Source of the DNA: Rhizobium sp. WYCCWR10014
Lineage (GTDB): Bacteria > Pseudomonadota > Alphaproteobacteria > Rhizobiales > Rhizobiaceae
NCBI RefSeq assembly: GCF_001657485.1
Contig: NZ_LXFU01000051.1
Span: 421,543 to 485,542 of the forward strand
DNA: 64,000 nucleotides
Direction of reading: 5' to 3'
Below, piece by piece: positions 18,420 to 26,894 of this stretch. The translations under genes and the position numbers were made by a program. How positions within the stretch are numbered: position 1 is the stretch's first letter; each line of letters opens with the position of its first letter. Below the pieces are notes generated by a model. The model was not told the origin of the DNA, made no database searches, and was given only the letters and a program-made list of their open reading frames with translations.

Positions 18420-18533
18420 ATCAGCGGGCCGTGGTCAACAGGATTCGGGGATTTTCCCTTCCCGTGACCGCCCGGCGCTGCCGCGACCAACACCGAACCG
18501 TCCCGGCAGAGCTGCGGACCACAGGAGATGAAT

Positions 18534-19667
18534 ATGACTGCGAAGCTGACCTTCCACCCTCTCGGCAATGCAGACTGCACCCGGATCGATTTTGCCGATG
18601 GCAAGAAGATGCTGGTCGACTATGCCGATATGCGGAACGATAACGACCCCTATGACAAGCGGATCGACCTCCCCGTCGAACTGAAGGCCGACCTTCGAGC
18701 CGCCGGCCGGGATAACTACGACGTCGTCTGCTTTACCCATCTGGACGACGATCACTGTTGCGGGGCGGGCGATTTCTTCTGGCTCAACCACGCTGCGAAA
18801 TACCAGGGCGAAGGCCGCATCAAGATCAAGGAACTGTGGGTGCCCGCGGCGGCGATCCTGGAGGATGGCTGCGAGGACAGCGCCCGGATTGTCCGGCAGG
18901 AAGCACGCCACCGGCTGCGGCAGGGCTACGGCATCCGTGTTTTCTCGCGCCCGAAAAAGCTGGCCGACTGGCTGGCGAAGCAGGGTCTCTCGCTGGAATC
19001 GCGGGCGCACCTCATCACCGACGCGGGCCAGACCGTTCCCGGCTTTTCCAAGTACGGGACGGAACAGGCCGAATTCTTCATCCACAGCCCCTTCGGCTGG
19101 CGTCAGAACGAGAACGGGATTGTTGACCGGAATCAGGACAGCGTCGTCTTCCAGGCCACGTTCCTCGAAGGCGGCCGCGAGACCTATGCGCTGTTCATGT
19201 CGGACATCCACGCGGACTCGATCGACCAGATCGTCCTGACCACCAAGCGCCATGGGCGCGAGGACCGCCTGCTGTGGGACATTTTCAAGGTCCCGCATCA
19301 CTGCTCCTACACGGCGATCGGCTGGACGAAGGGCGAGGATGAGGCCGAGCCCACCGAGCACGTCGAGTGGCTGTGCGAGACGCAGGCGCGCGAACGCCAC
19401 ATCATGGTGTCGACGAGCAAGCCGATGCCGCTCAAGGGGACGGACGAAGACGCCGATGTCCAGCCGCCCCACCGACAGGCAGGCAACTACTATAAGGGGG
19501 TCGCGCGCCGCGCCGACGGGTCGTTCAAGGTGACCATGGAATCTCCCTCGACAGCCCGGCCGAAGCCGCTCAGCATCGAGATCACGGGCCGCGGCGCGCA
19601 GCTCCTGACCGTCTCGGCCGTGGCCGGTGCGGCCAGCATCATCTCCACCCCGGCGCGGGCGGGCTGA
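18534..19667 (+). CDS. metallo-beta-lactamase-fold hydrolase, ComEC type
   Basis: A protein of about 377 residues. The metal motif reads FTHLDDDHCCG, the HxxxDH form of ComEC/Rec2-type MBL proteins. It is followed by FMSDIHADS and the late KVPHHCSYT motif, which matches the ComEC HHxS site. It is therefore a predicted metal-dependent hydrolase or nuclease, without membrane helices. The C-terminal extension after residue 340 is Gly/Ala-rich and ends TPARAG, leaving a bare terminal glycine. I chose the ATG at 18534, because the ATG at 18528 is too close to the AGGAG ribosome site. It is the first gene of a three-gene operon with the E2-E1-JAB fusion (2-base gap) and patatin. Confidence 0.88.
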   Translation: MTAKLTFHPLGNADCTRIDFADGKKMLVDYADMRNDNDPYDKRIDLPVELKADLRAAGRDNYDVVCFTHLDDDHCCGAGDFFWLNHAAKYQGEGRIKIKELWVPAAAILEDGCEDSARIVRQEARHRLRQGYGIRVFSRPKKLADWLAKQGLSLESRAHLITDAGQTVPGFSKYGTEQAEFFIHSPFGWRQNENGIVDRNQDSVVFQATFLEGGRETYALFMSDIHADSIDQIVLTTKRHGREDRLLWDIFKVPHHCSYTAIGWTKGEDEAEPTEHVEWLCETQARERHIMVSTSKPMPLKGTDEDADVQPPHRQAGNYYKGVARRADGSFKVTMESPSTARPKPLSIEITGRGAQLLTVSAVAGAASIISTPARAG

Positions 19668-19669
19668 GG

Positions 19670-21943
19670 ATGAGGGCAGAGCTTCATCCCTGGTGGTCGG
19701 CCTTCGGGCAGTCGGTGGCACCGGACGCGGTCGCGCCCGATGCCGCGCGGGCGGTTATCGCGCATGTCTCGTCCGGCCGCGCGCCGTCCGTCACGCTGAT
19801 CGCCGCGCGGCAATCCGACGATGGCGCCCTGGCAGCGCTTCACCTCAACATCGAGGTAGAGCGCCCGCAGGACCTGGCAGCGCCCATCCGCGGCTTGGAG
19901 CCGGTGGCCGTGGTCTTCGGGACGGGCGGCGAGCAGCCGGCGGTCCTGGCGCTGCGTCTTGATTTCCCGGAAACCATGCACCAAAACTGGACGCCGGACG
20001 ACACGCCGCGTGCCTTGTGCATCGACGACCGGCCGTGGGAGGAAGCGCGGCTGGCCTTCACGCCCGCCGACTTTATTCGCCGCATCCAGCTCTGGCTCGC
20101 CAAGGCGGCTCGCGGCGAGCTTCATGATACGGCGCAGCCGCTGGAACCCCTTTTCTTCTGCAACCCGGCGACCATAATCCTGCCGGCGGCGGCACTGACG
20201 CCGGCCGACAATCCTGCCGAACTGGTCGGCCATCTCCGCAACGAGCGGGAGACGATCATCGTCACCGAGTTCGTGCGGCCGGGTGCGGACAGCCCTGATC
20301 CGCAGTTCGTGGTCGTCCCCTTGCGCGCCGCGCCGCAGGGTATGCAGCGCCTGCAGCACGCCCCGCAAACACTCAACGCGCTCGCAAAGCAGTTGCATGA
20401 GTGCGGCATTGACCTGAGCGCCGAACTCCGTGCCCGCGTCATCGCATGGGCCGGGCTTGATGCCACGGCCGTCCGCCGCCTCCAGGCGCGGATCGCCCTC
20501 GTTGTCGCCTTCCCGGTCGCAGGGGACGGCGGCCGTCAGGCCGACGACCTGCGCGCGTTCGTCACCCACGATTCCGCCGGGGATGTCGGTGTCGCCCTCG
20601 GCGTGCTCGCGCACAATGACAGCGATGTGGGCTCGGGCAGCGGCTATGTCAGGATGGTCGGCGTAGCCGCCGGCACGGCCGTGCCCGGCCTTCCCATCTC
20701 GCCCGCCGACGTGCATCTGGGATTTGACCGCGCTGTCGGCGCGATGATCAGCGGGCAGGCCCGGCCTGATAGGCGCCGCTGCGTCTTGGTCGGCGCTGGC
20801 TCGCTGGGATCGCAGCTGGCGGTCAACCTCGCGCGCGAGGGGCGGTTTGATTGGACGATGATCGATCATGACAGCCTGCTGCCGCACAACCTTGCCCGCC
20901 ACGCGCTCTATCCGATCGATGTCGGCAGGCCCAAGGTCGTGGGCCTGGCGCACCGCGTCGGCGCCTTGCTTGGCGAGCCGGTCCGGTTTTTTCAGGCGAA
21001 TATCCTCCATCCGCGAGAAGAGCTGGCCGCGGATATCGACGCCGCGCTGGCCGGCGCGGAGATCATCATCGATGGCTCGGCCTCCGTGGCCGTGTCGCGG
21101 CATCTTGCCGATCTGCCGCGCCCCGGCGCGCGCCGCTTGTCGGTCTTTTTCAACCCGGCCGGAACGGCGGTCGTGCTCCTGGCCGAAGGGGCCGATCCGG
21201 ACATCACGCTGCGCGACCTGGAAGCGCAGTATCACCGCCTCGTCCAGAGTGATCCGCAGCTGGCGGCGCACCTTCAGGCCGAGACAGGCATCCGGTACAG
21301 CGGCTCTTGCCGCGCCGCGACGAATCGCATTCCGGCGGCGCGGGCGGCGCTGCTGAGTGCGATCGCTGCGCAGGCGATCACCGACGCGCTTTCCGCCCCG
21401 CAAGCGGTCGTCCGCGTCTGGACGCTGGGCGATAACCATACCGTCAGCCTGTCCGAACAGCCCGGTTCTCCCGTGCGCCGGATCGCCCTCGGCGACTGGA
21501 CCGTGACCTACGACCAGGAACTCGCGCGCCAGATCGCTGCTCATCGTGCGGCGGGCCTGCCGCGTGAAACCGGCGGCGTTCTTCTCGGGATCACCGACAC
21601 GAGCCGCCGCGTTGTTCACCTCGTCTTTGCTTTACCGGCACCGCAGGACAGCGCGGGGAGCGTGACGGCTTTCGAGCGCGGCGTGTCGGGGCTGGCGGCT
21701 GCAGTCACGGCGGCCGCCGAACGGTCGCTGCATCAGGTCCGCTATGTGGGCGAATGGCATTCCCATCCGCGGGGCTCGTCCACCCGCCCCAGCGCCACCG
21801 ACATCCGGCAATTGTGCTGGCTGACCGAGGAGCTGGAGAGCGAGGGCGTTCCCGCCCTGATGGCGATCGCGGGGGATCACGGAGAGCTACGTGTTCTGCT
21901 CGCGGGCAGGGACATCCAGCTCCCCGGCGAAGATGCCGCATGA
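19670..21943 (+). CDS. E2-E1-JAB triple fusion (ubiquitin-like conjugation/deconjugation enzyme)
   Basis: A 757-residue multidomain protein. Residues 75-165 resemble the Cap2-type E2 domain, with LDFP...H...ALCIDD and candidate catalytic Cys117, then FIRRIQLWLAKAARGEL and PLEPLF. Residues 365-590 form a ThiF/E1 adenylation domain: GAGSLGS at 375-381, IDHDSLLPHNLARH, and candidate Cys547 in SGSCRAATNR. Residues 610-757 form a JAB/JAMM isopeptidase: Glu633, HSHP at 697-700, S708 and D711. Type II CBASS carries the same activities as Cap2 (E2-E1) plus a separate Cap3 (JAB); here all three are fused. No CD-NTase or ubiquitin-like gene is nearby. It overlaps the patatin gene by ATGA. Confidence 0.9.
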   Translation: MRAELHPWWSAFGQSVAPDAVAPDAARAVIAHVSSGRAPSVTLIAARQSDDGALAALHLNIEVERPQDLAAPIRGLEPVAVVFGTGGEQPAVLALRLDFPETMHQNWTPDDTPRALCIDDRPWEEARLAFTPADFIRRIQLWLAKAARGELHDTAQPLEPLFFCNPATIILPAAALTPADNPAELVGHLRNERETIIVTEFVRPGADSPDPQFVVVPLRAAPQGMQRLQHAPQTLNALAKQLHECGIDLSAELRARVIAWAGLDATAVRRLQARIALVVAFPVAGDGGRQADDLRAFVTHDSAGDVGVALGVLAHNDSDVGSGSGYVRMVGVAAGTAVPGLPISPADVHLGFDRAVGAMISGQARPDRRRCVLVGAGSLGSQLAVNLAREGRFDWTMIDHDSLLPHNLARHALYPIDVGRPKVVGLAHRVGALLGEPVRFFQANILHPREELAADIDAALAGAEIIIDGSASVAVSRHLADLPRPGARRLSVFFNPAGTAVVLLAEGADPDITLRDLEAQYHRLVQSDPQLAAHLQAETGIRYSGSCRAATNRIPAARAALLSAIAAQAITDALSAPQAVVRVWTLGDNHTVSLSEQPGSPVRRIALGDWTVTYDQELARQIAAHRAAGLPRETGGVLLGITDTSRRVVHLVFALPAPQDSAGSVTAFERGVSGLAAAVTAAAERSLHQVRYVGEWHSHPRGSSTRPSATDIRQLCWLTEELESEGVPALMAIAGDHGELRVLLAGRDIQLPGEDAA

Positions 21944-23100
21944 ACGATCTCACCTTGGCGCAGGACATCCAGAGCGTGTTCGCGGCCCACGCCGCGCAGG
22001 ATGATTTCCTGCAGGCCCGCAAGCTTGAAGACACCATCGGCCTGTGCCTTTCAGGCGGGGGCTACCGCGCGATGATTTACCACGTCGGGGCTATCATTCG
22101 CCTCAACCAGCTCGGCTTCCTGCCGCGTCTCGCGGAGGTCGCCAGCGTCTCCGGCGGCTCGATCACAGCCGGCCTGCTGGCGCTGCGCTGGCCCGCCCTG
22201 CGCTTCGATGAGGATGGCCGCGCGGTCAATCTCGATGAGTTGTTCGTCTCGTCTTTGCTGCGTTTTGCCGGCAAGGGAATCGATATCAAGGCCGCCCTTT
22301 ACGGCCTGCTGCCGGGCTTCAGCGCGGGCGACAGCCTTGTCCGCGCCTATGATCGGCACCTTTTCCAAGGAGCGTGTCTGCAAGACATCACCGAGTCACC
22401 GCGCTTCACCTTCATGGCCACGAATCTGCAAACGGGCAGCGGCTGGCGCTTCGGAAAGAGCTATGCGGCGGACTACCGCGTGGGCCTGATTGACAGGCCG
22501 GTGATTCCGCTGGCGCGGGTCGTTGCCGCGTCATCGGCCTTCCCCCCGATCCTCTCGCCGGTGCGTATCGACCTGTCGGGCGAGTCCGTGCGGCCCACGG
22601 CCGGCGCCGACCTCCACCGGGCCCCCTTCACCACGACCGCTGTTCTTGCCGATGGCGGCATCTATGACAATCTCGGTCTCGAGCGTGTCTGGAAGCGGTG
22701 CCGGACCATCCTGGTCAGCAATGCCGGCCGCACGATCCCCGAAGTCGGCCGCCCCTCGGGGCGCTGGATCGGCCAGATGTTCCGCACGCTCAGTCTGATC
22801 CAGCAACAGGCCGAGCATTCCCGGCGGCGTATCCTGTTCGGCATGGCCAACCGGGGACAGCGGCAGGTGGCCTACTGGAGCATCGACGCGGCGCCCGCCC
22901 ACTACGCCGTGCCGGACGCCCTCCCGCTTTCCGCTGACGAGGCAGTGGCCGCCGCTTCCCTGCGGACCCGCCTGAACCCGTTCTCCCCTGAGGAGCAACG
23001 CCTCCTGCTCAGGGCCGGCTATGCTGGGGCCGACGCGTCGCTGCGCGCCCGCGGTATGACACAAAATTCGCCGGCGGCCTGTTACGATTTCCTGCCCTGA
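21940..23100 (+). CDS. patatin-like phospholipase
   Basis: A 386-residue patatin-family lipid hydrolase. Visible parts are the oxyanion loop LCLSGGGYRAM (residues 35-45), the nucleophile elbow SVSGGS with Ser71, and the catalytic Asp in LADGGIYDN (Asp238). No signal peptide or membrane helix is seen, so it would act on the inner leaflet from the cytosol. Patatins are known membrane-degrading effectors in several CBASS systems. Here it is the third gene of the MBL/E2-E1-JAB operon, starting inside the stop of the fusion gene (ATGA overlap). The likely role is the toxic effector of an abortive-infection system, inferred from context. Confidence 0.9.
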   Translation: MNDLTLAQDIQSVFAAHAAQDDFLQARKLEDTIGLCLSGGGYRAMIYHVGAIIRLNQLGFLPRLAEVASVSGGSITAGLLALRWPALRFDEDGRAVNLDELFVSSLLRFAGKGIDIKAALYGLLPGFSAGDSLVRAYDRHLFQGACLQDITESPRFTFMATNLQTGSGWRFGKSYAADYRVGLIDRPVIPLARVVAASSAFPPILSPVRIDLSGESVRPTAGADLHRAPFTTTAVLADGGIYDNLGLERVWKRCRTILVSNAGRTIPEVGRPSGRWIGQMFRTLSLIQQQAEHSRRRILFGMANRGQRQVAYWSIDAAPAHYAVPDALPLSADEAVAAASLRTRLNPFSPEEQRLLLRAGYAGADASLRARGMTQNSPAACYDFLP

Positions 23101-23721
23101 TACATGCACCTGCTTGGTTTGGCTTCGTCCGTGGTCCTTGATACACGAAGGTAACGGGAAACAGTGAAGTGACATTCTGTTTTGGTGGCGTACTCGTGAC
23201 AGTAACGAAATCTTGCTTGAGCCGTCGCGCGTCACTCGCGGGATGTTCAGCTCGGCATGCACTCTTATTTACTGCCGAATGGAGCCGCCTTCAAGGTCCT
23301 GTGGAGCTTTGATCAAGGAAGTTCCAGATCGTACCGCAGGTGCACAGGTGTGATTGAAACATTTTGCAGCTTTTCGAAACAATTCGAAACGGCCGTGAGC
23401 ACGAGAGCGGCATGCATGCGGCGGAAAAGCATCGGCCGGATCGGCCGCCGATTAGGCTACAATTTGAATAAATGTTTAGACGTATTCACAACGAGTTTTC
23501 GACGACTTCGATGTATTCCTCTCCGAAGGAACACCATCGGCGAGCCCACAAACGTCGGTATGCGGATGGCCGGGAGACGACCGTTCGTGAATGTGTGGTC
23601 AATCGTGGCCAAGGTCTTGCCGAACCGTTGCCGCAACATTTCGCTGTTGGTTGAGGCGTTTTGTTTGTTTCCCGTTGCGGCCGACCGTGTGCCGCCCCAT
23701 CCTCGATGGAGGAGGCGCGTG
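23101..23721. other. intergenic stretch after the patatin operon
   Basis: About 620 bases without a convincing gene. An open frame runs through it in phase with the following small gene. Its composition is unlike a protein, and the good ribosome site lies only at 23708-23715, so I treat the stretch as non-coding. No tRNA, attachment site or clear terminator is seen. Confidence 0.5.
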
Positions 23722-24132
23722 ATGAACAAGCGAAACGAGATGCGAAAGGGGCGGGTGATCGTCGACGCGTCATATACGCCGCTCGGGCCGTTGTCGGCCG
23801 CGCGCGTGCTGCGTGATCATCTGCCGACCATCGCGGAGTGGAGAAGCCAGGGCGCAAGTTGGGAGCAGATTGCCGCTCTGTTGAGAGAAGCCGGCTGGCG
23901 ATCGAGAAAGGGGGAGGAAATCAGCGCTCAGAGCCTGCGTGCCACTGTGTCTCGTATCGAGCGATCGATACGACCGCAACCGTCGCGAAGTAGTGTTGTC
24001 GCCATCACGCGTATTCCCGACACCCGACCTTTTCCCGGGAAAGGCAAGATCGAAGACGGACACGCAAGCGACGACGTTGCCGCGCGTATTCGGCGTGCGG
24101 CTACTTTGCGATCCGGAGGGTGCGCAGACTGA
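23722..24132 (+). CDS. small basic protein with HTH-like segment, unknown function
   Basis: A 136-residue basic protein. The start is defined by GGAGGAGG six bases upstream of the ATG. Residues 30-80 (HLPTIAEWRSQGASWEQIAALLREAGW ... ISAQSLRATVSRIERS) have the pattern of a helix-turn-helix seen in small plasmid or mobilisation-region proteins. The tail is Arg/Asp-rich and disordered. It overlaps the next small gene by one base. It lies at the right edge of the defence island, so a link to an integrated or conjugative element is possible. No firm family is recognised. Confidence 0.6.
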   Translation: MNKRNEMRKGRVIVDASYTPLGPLSAARVLRDHLPTIAEWRSQGASWEQIAALLREAGWRSRKGEEISAQSLRATVSRIERSIRPQPSRSSVVAITRIPDTRPFPGKGKIEDGHASDDVAARIRRAATLRSGGCAD

Positions 24133-24320
24133 TGGAGAGTGGAAGGCAGGACGTGCAAGACGATCTGAAAGACCTGAGCGAGGAGACGTTTGTCCCGTCC
24201 CTGACCGGCGGCGGACGGCCTCAAAGATTGTGGCCGAGATCGCCCAAGTTCCTGAGAAGACGTCGCTTTTTGGTGAGGGAGACAAACGCTGATTTGCAGC
24301 GAAAAGCCGGTCTGAAATAG
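24132..24320 (+). CDS. small hypothetical protein coupled to the preceding gene
   Basis: A 62-residue frame that begins inside the stop of the preceding gene (TGATG), suggesting translational coupling. It starts MESGRQDVQDDLKDLSEETF and has a very Arg-rich middle (WPRSPKFLRRRRFLV). The family is not recognised. The coding call depends mainly on the overlap with a gene that has a strong ribosome site. Confidence 0.4.
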   Translation: MESGRQDVQDDLKDLSEETFVPSLTGGGRPQRLWPRSPKFLRRRRFLVRETNADLQRKAGLK

Positions 24321-24409
24321 CCCGCCTGCGAGACCTGGATTCCAAGCCTTATCGAGGAACGCTATGCAATTTCTCCCGCGCCGGAGTAGACGGCTGCTTA
24401 AGCGTTGAT

Positions 24410-24667
24410 TTAGGCATCCCGATTTTGGCTGCGGGTACTCAACTCCTGCTTTTCAAGCAGGTCTTGCACGTAGGCCAGCCTCACTCGAATAGCCTCAATC
24501 TCCTCTACCAGACTTCCCTGGTAAGTTGAACTTCGGGCGAATGACTGTTCAAGGCGATAAACAACCTCAGATGTGATGGTCCGTGAGTTAGCGCGTGCGG
24601 CAGTCTCGATTTCCCGTTTCAAATCTTCCGGGATTCGCAACCGAAAATGTGGGTCACCTCGAGTCAT
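24410..24667 (-). CDS. Arc-family ribbon-helix-helix repressor
   Basis: An 85-residue Arc-like DNA-binding protein. The beta strand HFRLRIPEDL is followed by helices with EIETAARANSRTITSEVVYRLEQSF, the standard ribbon-helix-helix pattern. The C-terminal half is a helix likely to oligomerise. I chose the ATG at 24667 with AGGGG upstream, not the longer frame to 24706, which would run into the operator. Two copies of a palindromic site lie 30-75 bases upstream, so it is likely autoregulated. No toxin partner is visible next to it. Confidence 0.85.
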   Translation of the reverse strand: MTRGDPHFRLRIPEDLKREIETAARANSRTITSEVVYRLEQSFARSSTYQGSLVEEIEAIRVRLAYVQDLLEKQELSTRSQNRDA

Positions 24668-24697
24668 CGCGCCCCTCAGCACTTTTCCCTTGCGAAG

Positions 24698-24742
24698 ACG
24701 ACGCACGGTGTGTTATCGAATTGATGACGCACGGTGCGTCAT
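24698..24742. promoter_or_regulatory. tandem palindromic operators for the Arc-type repressor
   Basis: The site at 24724-24742 is a perfect 19-bp palindrome, ATGACGCAC-G-GTGCGTCAT. A second, diverged copy (ACGACGCAC-G-GTGTGTTAT) lies at 24698-24716, 26 bases away centre to centre. Both are just upstream of the repressor start. Paired sites of this kind are typical of cooperative Arc-family binding. Confidence 0.75.
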
Positions 24743-25024
24743 TGGCTTTGCTTGCGGTAGTCGTACAGAATTTGCTGTCCTGCTCCGATAAGAGAAGGTT
24801 GCAAGACGGCGGATCTGTGAGCGAGGAGTGGACGTGCAATCTGAGATACCTGACAGCGTTCATTTAGGCCGGTTCCGATCGGGAGCCGCGTAAATAACGC
24901 AGTCTGCCCTACGAATCTAATGAGTCCATAACTCCAGCAGGATCATAACTTGTTGAAGAGGCCGCACGCAAATTAAAGCGAGCGGCAACGCACATTTTTT
25001 AGAATTGATCAGAAAGTAGCTCCC

Positions 25025-25915
25025 ATGGAACTACGCCAACTCTCCTACTTTGTCGCGGTGGCCGAGGAACTGCACTTCGGCCGGGCTGCTGCCAAGGTGC
25101 GCATCGCCCAGCCGGCGCTCTCAAATCACGTGCAGGCGCTGGAGCGCGAACTCGGCTGTGCGCTGTTCATCCGCTCGACCAGGCGGGTGGAACTGACCAG
25201 GGCAGGGGAGATCTTCCACGAGCGCTGCGTCGGGATCCTGAGCGAGGTCGATCTGAGTGCCGAGATCACCAGGGCGGTGGCCGGCAAGACGATCAGGCAG
25301 ATCAGGATCGGCACCGTCTATCCGGCGACCACCGGCGTGCTGCCGGCGTTTCTTTCAAAGATCGCCCGCAAGTATCCGGATATCCGCATCCATATATCAA
25401 GCGGCAATACCGGCGATATCATCCGTGGCCTGGAAAACGGCCAGATCAATCTCGGCTTCATCCGGCCGGTGGAAAACATCGGCTCGCTGCGCTTCTCCTC
25501 GATCGCCCATGAGCGTTATCTGCTGGCGGTGGCCAGGACCAACCCACTGGCGGAGCAGACCGAGATTGCCATCGACGACCTGCGCGGGGAGAAGATCATC
25601 GCCTTCAATCGCAAGAACCTCTCCTACACAGAGCGGTACTTCAACGAGAAGTTCGAGGAATACGATCTGACCCGTAATATCGCCTATAGCTGCGACGACA
25701 CCTATTCGCTGGTGTCGCTGGTCTCGGCAGGCCTTGGCATCGGCTTTGCGCCGGAATGGACCGAGGGCCTGCCGAACCGGGCCTTCGAGCTGAAGGCGGT
25801 GAGAGGCATCGACTTCCGGATCGGGCTTGGTGTCGCCTGGAACAAGGAGGATCCGACCGCCTCGCGCGATGACATCGTCGATATCGCACGCTCACTGGCG
25901 CGGCCGGGCAGGTGA
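25025..25915 (+). CDS. LysR-family transcriptional regulator
   Basis: A 296-residue LysR protein. The N-terminal winged helix reads MELRQLSYFVAVAEELHFGRAAAKVRIAQPALS, followed by a linker helix. An effector-binding domain follows (IRIGTVYPATTGVLPAFLSKIARKYPDI ... GLGIGFAPEW). The PALSNHVQALERELG recognition helix places it nearest the CatM/BenM/CbbR-like branch. There is no divergent target gene beside it. The nearest minus-strand gene upstream is the Arc repressor, and downstream is a non-coding stretch, so its regulon cannot be read from context. Confidence 0.93.
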   Translation: MELRQLSYFVAVAEELHFGRAAAKVRIAQPALSNHVQALERELGCALFIRSTRRVELTRAGEIFHERCVGILSEVDLSAEITRAVAGKTIRQIRIGTVYPATTGVLPAFLSKIARKYPDIRIHISSGNTGDIIRGLENGQINLGFIRPVENIGSLRFSSIAHERYLLAVARTNPLAEQTEIAIDDLRGEKIIAFNRKNLSYTERYFNEKFEEYDLTRNIAYSCDDTYSLVSLVSAGLGIGFAPEWTEGLPNRAFELKAVRGIDFRIGLGVAWNKEDPTASRDDIVDIARSLARPGR

Positions 25916-26562
25916 GGCGGGGGTATCGCGGTGCCGGCCTAAGCGGAACGGCTTGCCGGGGGCAGGGTATCAGGCAAATGATGGGACGTCAGGCGGTTCT
26001 GCGCAACTGCCTCGCTCATCATGCCCCTGCGTCATCTGCTGCGAGATGGATCCGCTCCTCGATCTTAGTATCGTTACCCTTCAATCGCCGCGCAACAGCA
26101 AGGCTGCCGAAACCAATCGACTTATCATAGCGCGCCCGGTCGCTTCGAGGGGAATGGTTGCGAAGGTCCAAGACGTCACGCCGCAGCGTGGGGAGCTGGG
26201 TTTGCGATAGTGACGAGGAAGGTGAGGTTGTCGAGCATGTGGGTGCTGTGACATCAGCATCACGTTCGGGACGTGGGCGTAACGCTGATTGGGACGTTCT
26301 TTCGTGCAATTGAGGGCATGGGACCAGACTCGCTGGAAGTCGACTCTCTGAGAGCTGTGTACGACGCCGACCCGGATCCAAACTGACGATCCCGGCGACG
26401 AGGTCGACGAACTATCGAACGACTGACCCGCTGCCCAAGACTAACCACGCCGGCTGGTTAGGCTGGTTTCTTGTTCAGGATGCATGAGCACTGAAATTCT
26501 TTGCTCGCAAGGCCGCATCGCTGAAATGCTTTTGACCACGGATGTACTGGCTCGATGAGGAA
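25916..26562. other. intergenic stretch downstream of LysR
   Basis: About 650 bases with no recognised gene. One short plus-strand frame ending at 26386 (reading GVTLIGTFFRAIEGMGPDSL) looks mildly protein-like but has no ribosome site or upstream start, so it may be a remnant. Confidence 0.4.
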
Positions 26563-26592
26563 GGTCGGCGCAGTTTTCGCCCCGGCCTTTTT
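26563..26592 (+). terminator. rho-independent terminator candidate
   Basis: A stem of GGTCGG with an adjoining GC pair matches CCGGCC with one internal mismatch and one G:T pair, closing a 7-nt loop. It is followed by five T residues. It would end plus-strand transcription before the converging Ku operon. Confidence 0.5.
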
Positions 26593-26659
26593 GTTGCTGA
26601 GGGGCTGGGGTTCCCTCAGGGCGGATCAGTGCCAAGTATCCAGCAACGGCTCGTCGTCG

Positions 26660-26890
26660 TCAAAGTTTCCATTGCTGGCGGCATCGTACGGGTTGATGCT
26701 CCGGCCGCCCGCCACGCGTGCCATATGGCGTCAACTGAACCATGACCTCTTTCGCACGCTCGATGGCCTCGTCTTCGCTTGCAGCGTGACCGTCCGCGAC
26801 CTTGATCGACACCGCTTCGCCGTCGTCGCCGACAAAGTCTACCCGCCATCCGGTTGTCTCGTGAACAATCTTCGTTTCCAGCAAGTGCAT
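26660..26890 (-). CDS. small hypothetical protein downstream of Ku, possible frameshift
   Basis: A 76-residue protein starting MHLLETKIVHETTGWRVDFV, with a beta-rich first half (GDDGEAVSIKVADGHAASEDEA) and a helix (IERAKEVMVQL). The gene lies 5 bases after the Ku stop and is probably in the same operon. Within 26701-26712 the frame may have shifted by one base. The next frame continues with RSINPYDAASNGNFDDDEPL and LDTWH to a stop, which looks more protein-like than the annotated RPEHQPVRCRQQWKL tail. The function is not recognised. An upstream extension to 26965 lies within the Ku gene and is rejected. Confidence 0.55.
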   Translation of the reverse strand: MHLLETKIVHETTGWRVDFVGDDGEAVSIKVADGHAASEDEAIERAKEVMVQLTPYGTRGGRPEHQPVRCRQQWKL

Positions 26891-26894
26891 GTGA

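Noticed and set aside
18435..21619. Two long minus-strand frames (428 and 709 codons) opposite the MBL and E2-E1-JAB genes
   Set aside because: They are shadows of high-GC coding sequence; all recognisable motifs are on the plus strand.
18534..23100. A standard type II CBASS operon
   Set aside because: No CD-NTase gene is present, and the first gene is an MBL protein, so I do not use that name.
26230..26386. Short frame reading GVTLIGTFFRAIEGMGPDSL after the LysR gene
   Set aside because: It is mildly protein-like but lacks a start and a ribosome site; too little to call a gene.
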